Notes under the pieces: generated by a model
Database searches by the model: none
What the model was told of the DNA's origin: nothing
What the model saw: only the letters and a program-made list of their open reading frames with translations
Assembly: GCA_002366835.1 (NCBI GenBank)
Contig: DFBZ01000038.1
Span: forward strand, 129,163 to 193,162
Origin: Gammaproteobacteria bacterium UBA3067
Lineage (GTDB): Bacteria > Pseudomonadota > Gammaproteobacteria > Pseudomonadales > UBA3067
Length of the DNA: 64,000 nt
Direction: 5' to 3'
Program-made: the position numbers and the translations under genes
Shown here: positions 42,191 through 50,664 of the stretch, one piece after another
How the letters are laid out: each line of letters opens with the position of its first letter
Numbering within the stretch: the stretch's first letter is position 1

Positions 42191-43068
42191 ACGCTAGCAA
42201 AACCACCCACATTATTCACGGCCAGGTTTAAGTACATAGCGTTTAGTTCATTCTTAGAGGGCAAGTACCAATCGCTGTATTCACCAAGGACGTAGTTGCT
42301 TGCCAACAAGGCTGCTTCTGACTGTGGGCAGTCATTCAAGATATCGAGGGTATTTTGGGCGCCACCGCCAGTGTCAACCTCATCAGCACCATCAATGTCC
42401 GTTCCGTAGCATCCCCAAGGAACGATGCCTTGGTCCTCAGGTGCAGTCTCAAGACCATGCTGTCCGTCGGCGTGTACTAGAAACACAAATCCTCCTACGG
42501 GACCAGTATCCCCGATTGCATAGACAGGAGGAGTGAAGGTAATTAATTTCCATTCAGCCGCTGCTGGCGAATCGTCAATCAGAATATAAGCATCCCCTTG
42601 ATTTGTATCCACCCAGATAGAACCGACCGCGTACGTGTTCATGTCGTCATTAACCGTTGGCGCAGAATTAAATATCACTACGTTATTTCCCGATCCCGCT
42701 GGACCTGTAGCACCATCATCACCCTTTGGACCCTGAATACCTTGATCACCTTGAGGGCCCGCAATGCCAGGCACACCCTGTGGTCCTTGGGGACCTGGCG
42801 CACCATCGGCACCGTTTGTGCCATTTATACCCGCTGGGCCTTGAGGACCAGCAGGGCCTGGCGTTAGTAGAGTGGTATTAATTTTTTGGCGCAAATTGCG
42901 GGCCCAAAGGGTGATGCTGTCTCCTGCTTCAAGCGCCTGTATACGGCCATTGTTTCCATCTGCATCTGCCTCAGCCAAAACATTTCCCATTAATACAAAC
43001 GAAAACAAGATTAGTACGAGAAAGCCAAACGATTGAACTCTAAAAATATCTTTAGTCTTGATTCGCAT
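42067..43068 (-). CDS. Secreted variable protein with collagen-like stalk and C-type-lectin/DUF1566-like domain (probable DGR target)
   Basis: 333 residues; AAAGGTAG precedes the ATG. A signal peptide or membrane anchor covers residues 10-32 ([10 protein letters not shown]). Residues about 70-126 are Gly-X-Y collagen-like repeats ([10 protein letters not shown] and similar). Residues about 180-333 form a DUF1566/Lcl-type domain with [18 protein letters not shown] and the hallmark end YWSSSE...VRAVRAF. Eleven scattered codons in 301-325 are all of NNC form, as expected if AAC codons of a template were mutagenised at A. The likely product is a surface binding protein diversified by a DGR. The domain also exists outside DGRs, so the codon pattern and the avd neighbour carry the case. 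Confidence 0.85.
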   Translation of the reverse strand: MRIKTKDIFRVQSFGFLVLILFSFVLMGNVLAEADADGNNGRIQALEAGDSITLWARNLRQKINTTLLTPGPAGPQGPAGINGTNGADGAPGPQGPQGVPGIAGPQGDQGIQGPKGDDGATGPAGSGNNVVIFNSAPTVNDDMNTYAVGSIWVDTNQGDAYILIDDSPAAAEWKLITFTPPVYAIGDTGPVGGFVFLVHADGQHGLETAPEDQGIVPWGCYGTDIDGADEVDTGGGAQNTLDILNDCPQSEAALLASNYVLGEYSDWYLPSKNELNAMYLNLAVNNVGGFASVSYWSSSEVSAYVPWAQDFDNGFQGYSIKFNTFRVRAVRAF

Positions 43069-43466
43069 ATATCTACCTTTCTATTATTTATAAACCTTCC
43101 AGGCACTCACATAAAGTGAGTATGAAAATAATTAGTTATATGAAACCCTATGAAAAACTTCGCACCCCCAGGGTATCATTGACCTACCACCTGATTTCTC
43201 TAATGGGTCAATACAGTCAGTGCTCAACTCTGGCGGAAAACATATAGGATAGGCAATCCACTAGGGGCAGCCAAGACGCTCACTAGGGGGCATCCAGTGC
43301 GCCGATTCCTCTATATAGAAAGGGCTGTGCCACAATTAAACATTTGTAACCATCTTCGGGGCTGGTATTTTCGCAGACATATAAAATGTCTAATACTAAA
43401 CAGTATTGGATATTTAAGGGGGGGACGTATATAGTCAAGCTATCGCATTGTTTCGAGTCCACTTTC
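43069..43466. other. Intergenic region between variable protein and recombinase
   Basis: About 400 bp without a gene. Two near-identical short direct repeats, CACTAGGGGCA at about 43259 and CACTAGGGGGCA at about 43281, lie 22 nt apart upstream of the recombinase; they could be recombinase-binding sites or chance. No template-repeat-like sequence was found here. Confidence 0.5.
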
Positions 43467-44705
43467 ATGCAAACTCCCAAGCCTCTTCCCATTCTTCCCG
43501 CGTATACAGAGCTAAAAAATATTGCTCTCAATGACTACCCTGACGTGAAGCGTTTTCTTGAATCAGGCCCTCACTGGCGAATACAGCATTGGCAATGGGC
43601 TTTGGATTATCTTAGCTATGTGGGAAGAAATAAATCTGAGCACACTTACAGCCGCTTTAGAAATGAAACGGAGCGGTTTCTATTGTGGGTATTTGTGATT
43701 AAGGAAAAACCTCTGGATGAGTTCCGTAAAGCGGATGTACTGGAGTACGCAGATTTTTGTTGGAGACCGCCCGTATCCTGGATCAGTTTTGCCAGTGCCG
43801 ATCGGTTTCTACTGCAGAATGGCTTTTACAAGGTAAATCCAGAGTGGCTACCATTCAGGCTTAAACGAACAAAAAACCAAAGCGTGCAAACACTTGATAA
43901 GAAAAAATACCGGCCTTCACAGGAAACCCTCAAAGCCATGTTCACCGCCATTATTGCTTTCTATAAGCATCTAATGAACGAAGAAAAGTGCTTTGGTAAC
44001 CCTGCTCAGCTCGCCAAAAATGATTGCCGATATTTGATTAAAGATGCGCAAGTTAAGGAAGTAAGACGCTTAACAGACGATCAATGGCATTACGTACTAA
44101 GGGCTGCCGATAAAATGGCGATAGAAAATGTCGGCTATGAGCGCAGTTTGTTTATTTTGGTAACCTTAAAAACGCTTTTCTTACGTATATCAGAGCTTTC
44201 TGAGCGTGAAACCTGGCGACCAGTCATGAGCCACTTTTGGCAAGACCACGATGAAAACTGGTGGCTAAAGGTCTATGGGAAGGGAAGGAAAATACGTGAT
44301 GTCACCGTTCCCACTGAATATTTTCCTTACCTCAGTCGCTACCGGGCCTTTCAGGGTTTGCCTCCACTTCCCTCGCCCGGAGATCAAATGCCCCTGGTTG
44401 AAAAACTCCGAGGGCAAGGTGGCTTAACGGCCAGGCACCTCACGCGATTAGTGCAAGAGGTTTTTGATGCGGCTTACACCTCTATGGCGAGTGACTACGG
44501 GGAAGAAAAAGCGAAAAAACTAAAAGAGGCCTCCACCCATTGGTTGCGCCATACTGGAGCTAGTATGGAGATAGAACGAGGGCGTGCATTAAAAGATGTG
44601 TCTGAAGACCTTGGCCATGCAAGTATGGCTACGACGGATACCATTTACGTTCAAAGTGAAACTAAAAAGCGTGCTGAAAGCGGAAAAACACGTAAAGTCG
44701 ATTGA
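43467..44705 (+). CDS. Tyrosine recombinase / integrase
   Basis: 412 residues from the ATG at 43467; the frame is open to an ATG at 43386 and the true start is uncertain as neither has a clear ribosome-binding site. Catalytic residues of the phage-integrase family are seen: R240 (FLRISEL), H358 and R361 (THWLRHTGAS), H384 (DLGHAS) and the nucleophile Y394 (TIYVQS). An N-terminal SAM-like DNA-binding part precedes them (about 45-160). No attachment site or element cargo can be tied to it; it marks the island. Confidence 0.88.
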   Translation: MQTPKPLPILPAYTELKNIALNDYPDVKRFLESGPHWRIQHWQWALDYLSYVGRNKSEHTYSRFRNETERFLLWVFVIKEKPLDEFRKADVLEYADFCWRPPVSWISFASADRFLLQNGFYKVNPEWLPFRLKRTKNQSVQTLDKKKYRPSQETLKAMFTAIIAFYKHLMNEEKCFGNPAQLAKNDCRYLIKDAQVKEVRRLTDDQWHYVLRAADKMAIENVGYERSLFILVTLKTLFLRISELSERETWRPVMSHFWQDHDENWWLKVYGKGRKIRDVTVPTEYFPYLSRYRAFQGLPPLPSPGDQMPLVEKLRGQGGLTARHLTRLVQEVFDAAYTSMASDYGEEKAKKLKEASTHWLRHTGASMEIERGRALKDVSEDLGHASMATTDTIYVQSETKKRAESGKTRKVD

Positions 44706-44861
44706 GTTAATTTGAATGTCGAAATCAGCTAAAGAATAAATGCTATAACACCCTATTTAGCTTTGGCGGTTTTGTCTAAACTATATTTATAGAGCATTTT
44801 CGGCGCAAAAAACTGGCTTCATCTTAAACCATTAAAGGCAGCTAATACTGCAATAAAGCAT

Positions 44862-45379
44862 ATGGGTCTATCTGTAAAAAACGATAATTTCACCGCAGCT
44901 GACTACCAATAATTTTCAGCAAGAGTACGTGAAAATCTGGCTGCGCTCAGGCAATTTTTAAACCAGCCCGACTATTGAAAAAGCACTCTCCACACTAAAT
45001 AATTTTGCCGCTAAAAAAGATTGCCGCGTTATTCCCATAGGGATTTTCCCCACTCTCCGAGAGCCTGATATTTCCAGTGCTATGATTAGCGATTTACCGC
45101 GCTATCACGCTCTTTCCAAAGGGCTGATAAATATACGGGATGGCCCGTTTCAAATCGAAATTGATGGCAAAACCCCTCTTTCTTGCACTACCGACGATGT
45201 TGTCCTTGAAGGCGCTAACATCCTTTCAATTTCACTGGCGCATACCGCCTAGTGAGTTCGCTAATAGTTTTAATGCCGTGCAGTTGTTGACTCCCCTCGC
45301 CGTAGCAATTGGCGTGAACTCCCTCACTCTTCTTGGACATGAATTATGGGACGAGACGCGCATTGCCGTTTTTAAATAA
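44862..45379 (+). pseudogene. Decayed glutamate-cysteine ligase (GCS2-family) gene
   Basis: Three reading frames must be joined. The start MGLSVKNDNFTAADYQ is followed by a stop (44910-44912), then FSARVRENLAALRQFLNQPD, the usual N-terminus of GCS2-type ligases. A deletion then joins, in another frame, TIEKALSTLNNFAAKK...RVIPIGIFPTLREPDI and LPRYHALSKGL. After a further shift near 45225 it continues as IPPSEFANSFNAVQLLTPLA and GHELWDETRIAVFK, ending at a TAA (45377) where the family has Gln. The middle of the catalytic domain is missing, so it cannot work. Confidence 0.8.
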
Positions 45380-46003
45380 AGCATCGATACCTTAGGAGAT
45401 GGCCCATCTTTTGGCGTAAGCACCATAAGCAATCCATCACACATTGCTCTAACGGCTCTCTTTAGCCATAGTTTAGTAATCACTAATATACGGTTCGGTG
45501 CGTTAATGGAAATTGCCACAGACGACTTTCACCTTATCACCGTGGAAGTTGGTGGACGAGAGGAATCTAGCTCCCATGAGTTGGCTTATCAGGGATTAAG
45601 CCGCTACATGTCAACCAGAAATCTATACGAAGCTGGTTTAACATCTGAGGTGTTTGAAATTCTCCAACATCCTGTACGCTTAGAGATTAAAGCTGATAAA
45701 ACACTTTTCTATGTTGAAAAACAAAAACCTGGCGCAGATGTCACTATTATCGCGGAAATAGAAAAGTATAATTTTGGAGAAATTCCCGCAAACCAAAATC
45801 TAGGCTGGTTAGGAAAGCACGGAATAGACGCATTAACCGTAAAGGGAACAGAAAATCAGGAACTCATAAGCGAATACTTTAAAGCCGACGGAAATAATCT
45901 ACAGACGAGAATTCCGATGAAATTATTTATGGCCACGCCTGATCCGCAGCTCGCCATCGGAGACTGTTTATTCTATCTCGTAGGGATGGATCGCTGCATT
46001 TAA
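45380..46003 (+). pseudogene. C-terminal remnant of a succinylglutamate desuccinylase/aspartoacylase-family gene
   Basis: In the same frame as the end of the ligase remnant, and open to 46003. Recognised blocks are SHIALTALFSHSLVI, GALMEIATDDFHLITVEVGG, SSSHELAYQGLSRYM and the beta-rich end NFGEIPANQNLGWLG with GDCLFYLVG. This is the C-terminal half of the zinc M14-like desuccinylase family; the N-terminal zinc ligands are absent. A 165-residue piece from the ATG at 45506 could be translated but would lack the active site. GCS2 and desuccinylase genes are often neighbours, so one deletion may have fused them. Confidence 0.7.
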
Positions 46004-46012
46004 CGATACGCA

Positions 46013-47305
46013 TCAGTTAGCCTGGTTTTTCACAGGCTCTTGAGCCAGAGGTGAGCCTTCCTTTTTCTCCTGACCTTTAAAAATCGGTATAGGCATTAAA
46101 AACACAGCAATCACCGCAACAAAATTTAAAGCCATATAAAGGCTAAATGCTAAAGAATAATCACCATTGCGGTCAGCCAGAATACCCGCGGTAACGGGCC
46201 CGACCCCAGCCAATAGCGTAACCACAATGCCCCGAACCGCCATCAGTTTGGCATTATTCGCCACGCCGAAAAAGTTAACCACGAGAGAAGTGGAAGAAAC
46301 AGCCGCTGTACCGTAACCCAGACCAAAGGTTAGTACGAATAGATAGACGTGAATAGGATCGCTCGCAATTTTTAGAAAATAATAACCGACAAGCTGCCCG
46401 ATAAGCCCCATCATCAAAAGTTTTCGAGAATCAAATTTGTCACCGAGTGCACCAGCCATTAAGCGAGCACCCGCCCCGATGGTGCCCTGCAAGCCGAGAG
46501 CCGAACCAGCAAGCACTGGATCAATACCAACATCCTGAAGATGTAAAACCAACTGGCTGGTGACAATGGTTGCCCCCATTACCGATGCACTTCCACCAAC
46601 AATAATTAACCAGAAACTGGGGCTTCTGAGCGCCTGAGATCGAGTCCAACTGCTTGTAGTTCGATAAACAGCCCTTAAGGGCTTCTGGTTTGAATTGCTA
46701 GGGGTAGAAACCTTTCCACCATCAACTTCTTGTCCCAGGTCAGAAGGTTTTTCTTTTACGACAAAAAAAGAAATCAACGAAGCAAGCAAAGTACATCCAG
46801 CCATGGCCAACCAAATATGCTGCCAATGGCCAGTTGCATCGATGTAAAAGGAAGCAGGGATTGCACTCAATGCGCCTAGGCCACCGATGCTCAGAAATAT
46901 TCCTAAGGCTAATGAGCGACGATGATGAAACCAGTTAGCAATAAGTTGATTACCGGGAATAACAGTTTGCATGGCCATGCCGATGCCCATTAATACCCCT
47001 GCCCCAATATAAAATTGCCACAAAGAGCTTGTATAACATGTGATGACTGCCCCACTTGCATTGATAAAACCACCATAAAAAATCGTCATGCGGCAGCCAA
47101 CTCGATCAATAATCCGTGCCACCATGGGTCCGGCTAAACCGTAAATCATAGCAATTAGCGCAAAACCAAAACCCACCTCAGCGCGGGACCAGCCAAAGTC
47201 CGCCACCATCGGCGGCAGCACCACACCAACCCCTGAAAAAGTTAAACCAATGGCGAGGAAATAAATCGCACTGAGCCCAGCAAGGAGCTTCCAACCATAA
47301 AACAT
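46013..47305 (-). CDS. MFS transporter, monocarboxylate/oxalate-formate antiporter-like
   Basis: 430 residues with 12 membrane helices. The start MFYGWKLLAGLSAIYFLAIGL and the helix-2/3 loop ARIIDRVGCRMT fit the MCT/OFA branch of the major facilitator superfamily, which moves small carboxylates. A central polar loop lies at about 195-220. It converges on the pseudogene end with only 9 nt between. The substrate is unknown. Confidence 0.85.
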   Translation of the reverse strand: MFYGWKLLAGLSAIYFLAIGLTFSGVGVVLPPMVADFGWSRAEVGFGFALIAMIYGLAGPMVARIIDRVGCRMTIFYGGFINASGAVITCYTSSLWQFYIGAGVLMGIGMAMQTVIPGNQLIANWFHHRRSLALGIFLSIGGLGALSAIPASFYIDATGHWQHIWLAMAGCTLLASLISFFVVKEKPSDLGQEVDGGKVSTPSNSNQKPLRAVYRTTSSWTRSQALRSPSFWLIIVGGSASVMGATIVTSQLVLHLQDVGIDPVLAGSALGLQGTIGAGARLMAGALGDKFDSRKLLMMGLIGQLVGYYFLKIASDPIHVYLFVLTFGLGYGTAAVSSTSLVVNFFGVANNAKLMAVRGIVVTLLAGVGPVTAGILADRNGDYSLAFSLYMALNFVAVIAVFLMPIPIFKGQEKKEGSPLAQEPVKNQAN

Positions 47306-47748
47306 TGAGAATTCTCTAATCGAATAACGAGGTGCTTAAATGAGCAGTGATTCAGCTTATATTGATAAAGGAAAATAGCTTGCTACAGCCAGATTTTAGA
47401 ACTGCTCGGATAGTTTACTACTATATATATCTAATTTACGAAATATTTAGCGCTGACTATCGCAGCACAACAAAAGGTGGAACCTTTCAAGGGGTTGCTA
47501 CATGTCATTTGAGATGTGATTTTGCTAAACAACAGGGGTTAATCTGAGTCGCAATTGATGGCAATGCTCTTAGTTACAAATAAAAGGCGGCTTAAAAAAA
47601 GCGGACGACCAACAACAGTACTCTTCGTGAAGATGGCTTCTGGCCGAGCATCGGGGAAATAAAGAGAGGTTAGAAAGACGCGAAAAAGCGTCGGTCTCTA
47701 GAAACTTCTAATGTATATATTTTGAGGCAGCAAGCAAAACCATCGACT
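47306..47748. other. Gene-free stretch in the island
   Basis: 443 bp, AT-rich, with no supported gene. A small perfect hairpin GACGC/GCGTC with a GAAAAA loop (47677-47692) is the only structure noted. Confidence 0.5.
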
Positions 47749-48243
47749 CTAAGAAATGGATAACTTAGACGTATCTACATCAACTACGGTGACAGGTTTT
47801 TTCTCAACAAGTATATCAGCGCCCACCGGTGCTACGCTTATCTGGCTAATATCAACTGAAACCGGAGCACGGGCGTCTTTTATTTGGTTCATATCAGAGC
47901 CGACTGGTGCAAGGCTCCAGTCATCTTTCTGTGCTGCAGCAGTGTCAGCAGCCAGTACAGGCTCAGGCGCTGCTGGCAAGTCCGAAGGTTGTTGTGCTTC
48001 GTCCGCCTGCCCCAATGGATTAAGAGAGGAAATCATGCCCAACCTTTTAAGCTGACCTCGAAATTGCATGCCGTCGCGATAATCGATATTTTTCTTTAAA
48101 ATTATGGGCTTACCGCTAAAAAGTGCATCAAGCCGCATGCCGGTAACTTTAAAGGTGTTAGAGAAATTCTGCTTGGCCACTTCTGGATCCATGCCGCCGA
48201 TAATTTCCCCTGTAAAAACAACGTTATAAGTCTCTTCGCTCAT
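47749..48243 (-). CDS. Small repeat-tailed protein of unknown function
   Basis: 164 residues from the ATG at 48243. The N-terminal domain (1-70) has a YNVVFTGEIIGGMDPEVAKQ start and LDALFSGKPIILKKNID. This small alpha/beta module is seen fused to varied membrane or signalling proteins in Proteobacteria. The C-terminal part holds two imperfect repeats of about 26 residues, beginning SLAPVGSDM and SVAPVGADI, each followed by an acidic VD-S-L/I-type segment. No signal peptide. The role is unknown. Confidence 0.65.
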   Translation of the reverse strand: MSEETYNVVFTGEIIGGMDPEVAKQNFSNTFKVTGMRLDALFSGKPIILKKNIDYRDGMQFRGQLKRLGMISSLNPLGQADEAQQPSDLPAAPEPVLAADTAAAQKDDWSLAPVGSDMNQIKDARAPVSVDISQISVAPVGADILVEKKPVTVVDVDTSKLSIS

Positions 48244-48616
48244 CAAACCAACCCGTATATTCGTCGTAAAGAAAACAAACCCTCACTTCAATTATAGTTG
48301 CATTTGGGTTCTTTAGAGCGCAGAGCCGTCAAACTTATGGGCATCTCTAAAAATTAGAATTTTTATTCGAGAGCAAGGAAGCACCGCACGGAAACCCGCA
48401 CAACCCCATGGATGGAGGAGGTAGAGCTACGCAGGAAGCGAAAGTCGAGTGTAGAAAGGTTTCATGAGGAGTTGAGTATGCCACTACAGTACGGAGCTGA
48501 TGCCGCTATCGGGTAAAAAGGCAGTTTTTAGAGGTGATGAGATGGACACTCCAGATTACGGCATCGCAATGTGCCAAACTTGAGTTTCAAACCAACAAGC
48601 AACTGGAGCATCCATC
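48244..48616. other. Left non-coding flank of the IS110 element
   Basis: 373 bp. It contains an inverted repeat GATGCCG (48499-48505) with CGGCATC (48559-48565) and an AATTTTTATT-rich segment near 48354-48368. Part of it should be the element's left end, but IS110 elements lack terminal inverted repeats and the boundary cannot be fixed by eye. Confidence 0.5.
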
Positions 48617-49648
48617 ATGAACAATAGCGTAATTAGTGTTGATCTTGCAAAAAACGTTTTCCAAGTTTGCGCCTTAAACAAGAACCATAAGCCAGTTTTT
48701 AATAAAAAAGTAAACCGCTCGAAGCTACTGGATACACTGCGGAACCTGGAGGCAAATCAAGTTGTCATGGAAGCTTGCTACAGCTCAAATTATTGGGGCC
48801 GCGAAATAGAAAAACTGGGATTTACTGTTGGGCTGATTCCACCTCATCAAGTAAAGCCCTTCGTGGTTGGAAATAAAAATGACCACAACGATGCCATAGC
48901 AATTGCAGAAGCTTCTTTTCGCCCAAAAACCACTTTTGTGCCCGTAAAAACCTTGACTCAACAAGACATTCAAAGTTTGCACAGGATACGAGAGCGCTAT
49001 GTAAAGGCAAGAACGTCGGTAGCCAATCAATTACGAGGCCTTTTAGCTGAACACGGGATAATCGTAAAAAAGAACATCGGCATGTTACGTAAAAACGTTC
49101 CCTGCATTCTCGAAGATCCTGAAAATGACTTAACAGCCACCGCCAGGCAATTTATTGCCGAGCTCTATGAGGAGTTACAGTATTATGATGATTTAATCGG
49201 GCGAAAGGAAATCGCAATAAAAGCATTACTAAAAGATAATGCTGATTATCATCGATTACTAGAAGTGCCCGGCATAGGACCTATTGTTGGCAGCGCCGTT
49301 ATCGCATCAGTTGGTAATGCGAAGCAATTTAAAAATGGACGCCAAATGGCAGCGTGGATAGGGCTCACACCAAAACAATATGCCAGTGGCGATATTTCAC
49401 GCATCAGCGGAATAAGTAAGCGAGGCAACCAAACCTTACGCAGGCTTTTTATTCATGGCGCCAGAGCTATCGTTAATTGGTGCGAAAAGAAAGATGATGC
49501 TCTCAGTCTCTGGATAAAATCGTTACTCAAAACCAAGCATCCCTGCAAGGTAGTGGTCGCCGTAGCGAATAAACTGGCGCGCATGACGTGGGCGGTGTTA
49601 GCAAAAAATGAGCACTATCTGGCACCGTCACTAACGGCCGCTGGTTGA
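48617..49648 (+). mobile_element. IS110-family transposase gene (IS1111-like)
   Basis: 343 residues. An N-terminal DEDD RuvC-like domain has D9 in ISVDLAKNVFQV, the MEACYSSNYWGRE block and NKNDHNDAIAIAE. The C-terminal Transposase_20 domain shows VPGIGPIVGSAV, AAWIGLTPKQYASG and ISGISKRGNQTLRR, with the catalytic Ser. The gene is intact. IS110 recombinases act with a bridge RNA from a flanking non-coding end. The IS1111 sub-group call is from overall resemblance only. Confidence 0.93.
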
Positions 49649-50050
49649 CCCAAGTACAGATTAATGCATCCCGCCCATCCTCGGTATAACACAGTAATGA
49701 ACTAAAACGGTATTGACTCTGCCAGAGCCTGAGAGAGGACAGAGGCCTACGAGGCCTTGTGGGTGATAAGGCGGCAGAGTCATCTTTGAATCTCATTAGG
49801 GCTCAGTGTAGCTATAAGTAATACGCGACTAAGAAGCCGGATATATGTCATAACCGTTATTTACTGCAAAGAATTATCAAGGCGGCAAGGAGTAAAGATA
49901 AGAAAAGCTAGCCCCTTTCTTTTTAAAACGACGGGGGTAGGTAAGTCGCATGAATAACCAATTTTATGCCCGTCTTTGTTTTAAAAAGAAAGGCGCTTGG
50001 TATTTTTTGCCTAAAAAACCTTGACGGCGTTGGAGTGTCCATATATGTCC
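49649..50050. other. Right non-coding flank of the IS110 element and spacer
   Basis: About 400 bp with no gene. A strongly structured part (49714-49782) lies 65 nt after the transposase stop. The remaining 270 bp up to the DUF1439 gene show nothing recognisable. The right end of the element probably falls inside. Confidence 0.55.
49714..49782 (+). ncRNA. Candidate bridge-RNA-type structured segment of the IS110 element
   Basis: A perfect 10-bp basal stem TGACTCTGCC (49714-49723) with GGCAGAGTCA (49773-49782) encloses an inner hairpin AGGCCT-ACG-AGGCCT (49743-49757). A long-range stem with an inner loop beside the transposase is the architecture expected for a bridge RNA, and in IS1111-type elements it lies in the 3' end. 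Transcription and target or donor loops were not shown. Confidence 0.45.
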
Positions 50051-50578
50051 TTAAACTCCCACCTCGATTTTTAAACGTTCATCTTCAACTTTTACAGATT
50101 TCAGCATTCGTTTGGCAAATTTTTGTTTTCTGTCTTCTTCATCAAACTTAAAAATGGAAATGTCGGAAAGTGTGCTTTTCATGATGCTCTCAAACAAGCC
50201 CCTCACCTCTTCCTGATACCGTTTCGGTAACCCCTTAACGTCAAAATTTTGCAGCTCTGGGTCAAAAAAGAAGAATTCACCACTAGAGCCAAGGTAGTCA
50301 ATCTCCCCATGCACTAAACCTCGCCCTTGGGCTTTAAGAAGGCCTGGAATCTTTACTTGCAGAGATACTTCTACACCGATCCTGTCTACTGTCTCAGGAG
50401 GAATAACGACAACTGGGTCGAATACCTTAAACACAAATATGAACTTTTTAACCTTTAGGGGAAATACGCTGGTAATGCGCTTTTGTAATACCTCAGGGCC
50501 AAACTTCAGGGTATAGCTTGGAATAAAGTTGGCAATGGTTTTCCAAGCTTGTTTTAGCAGCCCTTTTATTTTTTTCAT
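50051..50578 (-). CDS. DUF1439 domain-containing protein (YceB-like)
   Basis: 175 residues. The pattern FGPEVLQKRITSVFPLKVK, DPVVVIPPETVDRIGVEVSL and the Gly-rich GLVHGEIDYLGSSGEFFFFDP stretch match DUF1439/YceB proteins, which have a beta-rich lipid-binding-like fold. No lipobox or clear signal peptide is visible, unlike E. coli YceB, so its location is uncertain. It follows the RND exporter on the same strand across a strong palindrome. Confidence 0.75.
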   Translation of the reverse strand: MKKIKGLLKQAWKTIANFIPSYTLKFGPEVLQKRITSVFPLKVKKFIFVFKVFDPVVVIPPETVDRIGVEVSLQVKIPGLLKAQGRGLVHGEIDYLGSSGEFFFFDPELQNFDVKGLPKRYQEEVRGLFESIMKSTLSDISIFKFDEEDRKQKFAKRMLKSVKVEDERLKIEVGV

Positions 50579-50617
50579 TAAGGTATCTCTCTTTTTTCTC
50601 AGATAGTACCGCTCTTA

Positions 50618-50658
50618 TCAACAAAGAGTAAGGGGCAAAGCCCCTTACTCTTTGTTGA
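50618..50658. repeat. Perfect 19-bp palindrome with 3-nt loop
   Basis: Bases 50618-50636 pair without mismatch with 50640-50658 around an AAA loop, between the RND and DUF1439 genes. No T-run follows on either strand, so it is not a standard terminator; it may stabilise the upstream RND mRNA or attenuate transcription. Confidence 0.85.
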
Positions 50659-50664
50659 AAGAAA

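Noticed and set aside
42300..42867. Open frames on the plus strand inside the variable protein
   Set aside because: Antisense shadows produced by the repeated Gly-X-Y codons.
43069..43466. Possible template repeat upstream of the variable-protein gene
   Set aside because: Read on both strands; no AAC-rich copy of the last 120 bp of the gene is present.
47347..47547. 66-codon open frame after the MFS gene
   Set aside because: No start signal, no family resemblance, lies in the AT-rich spacer.
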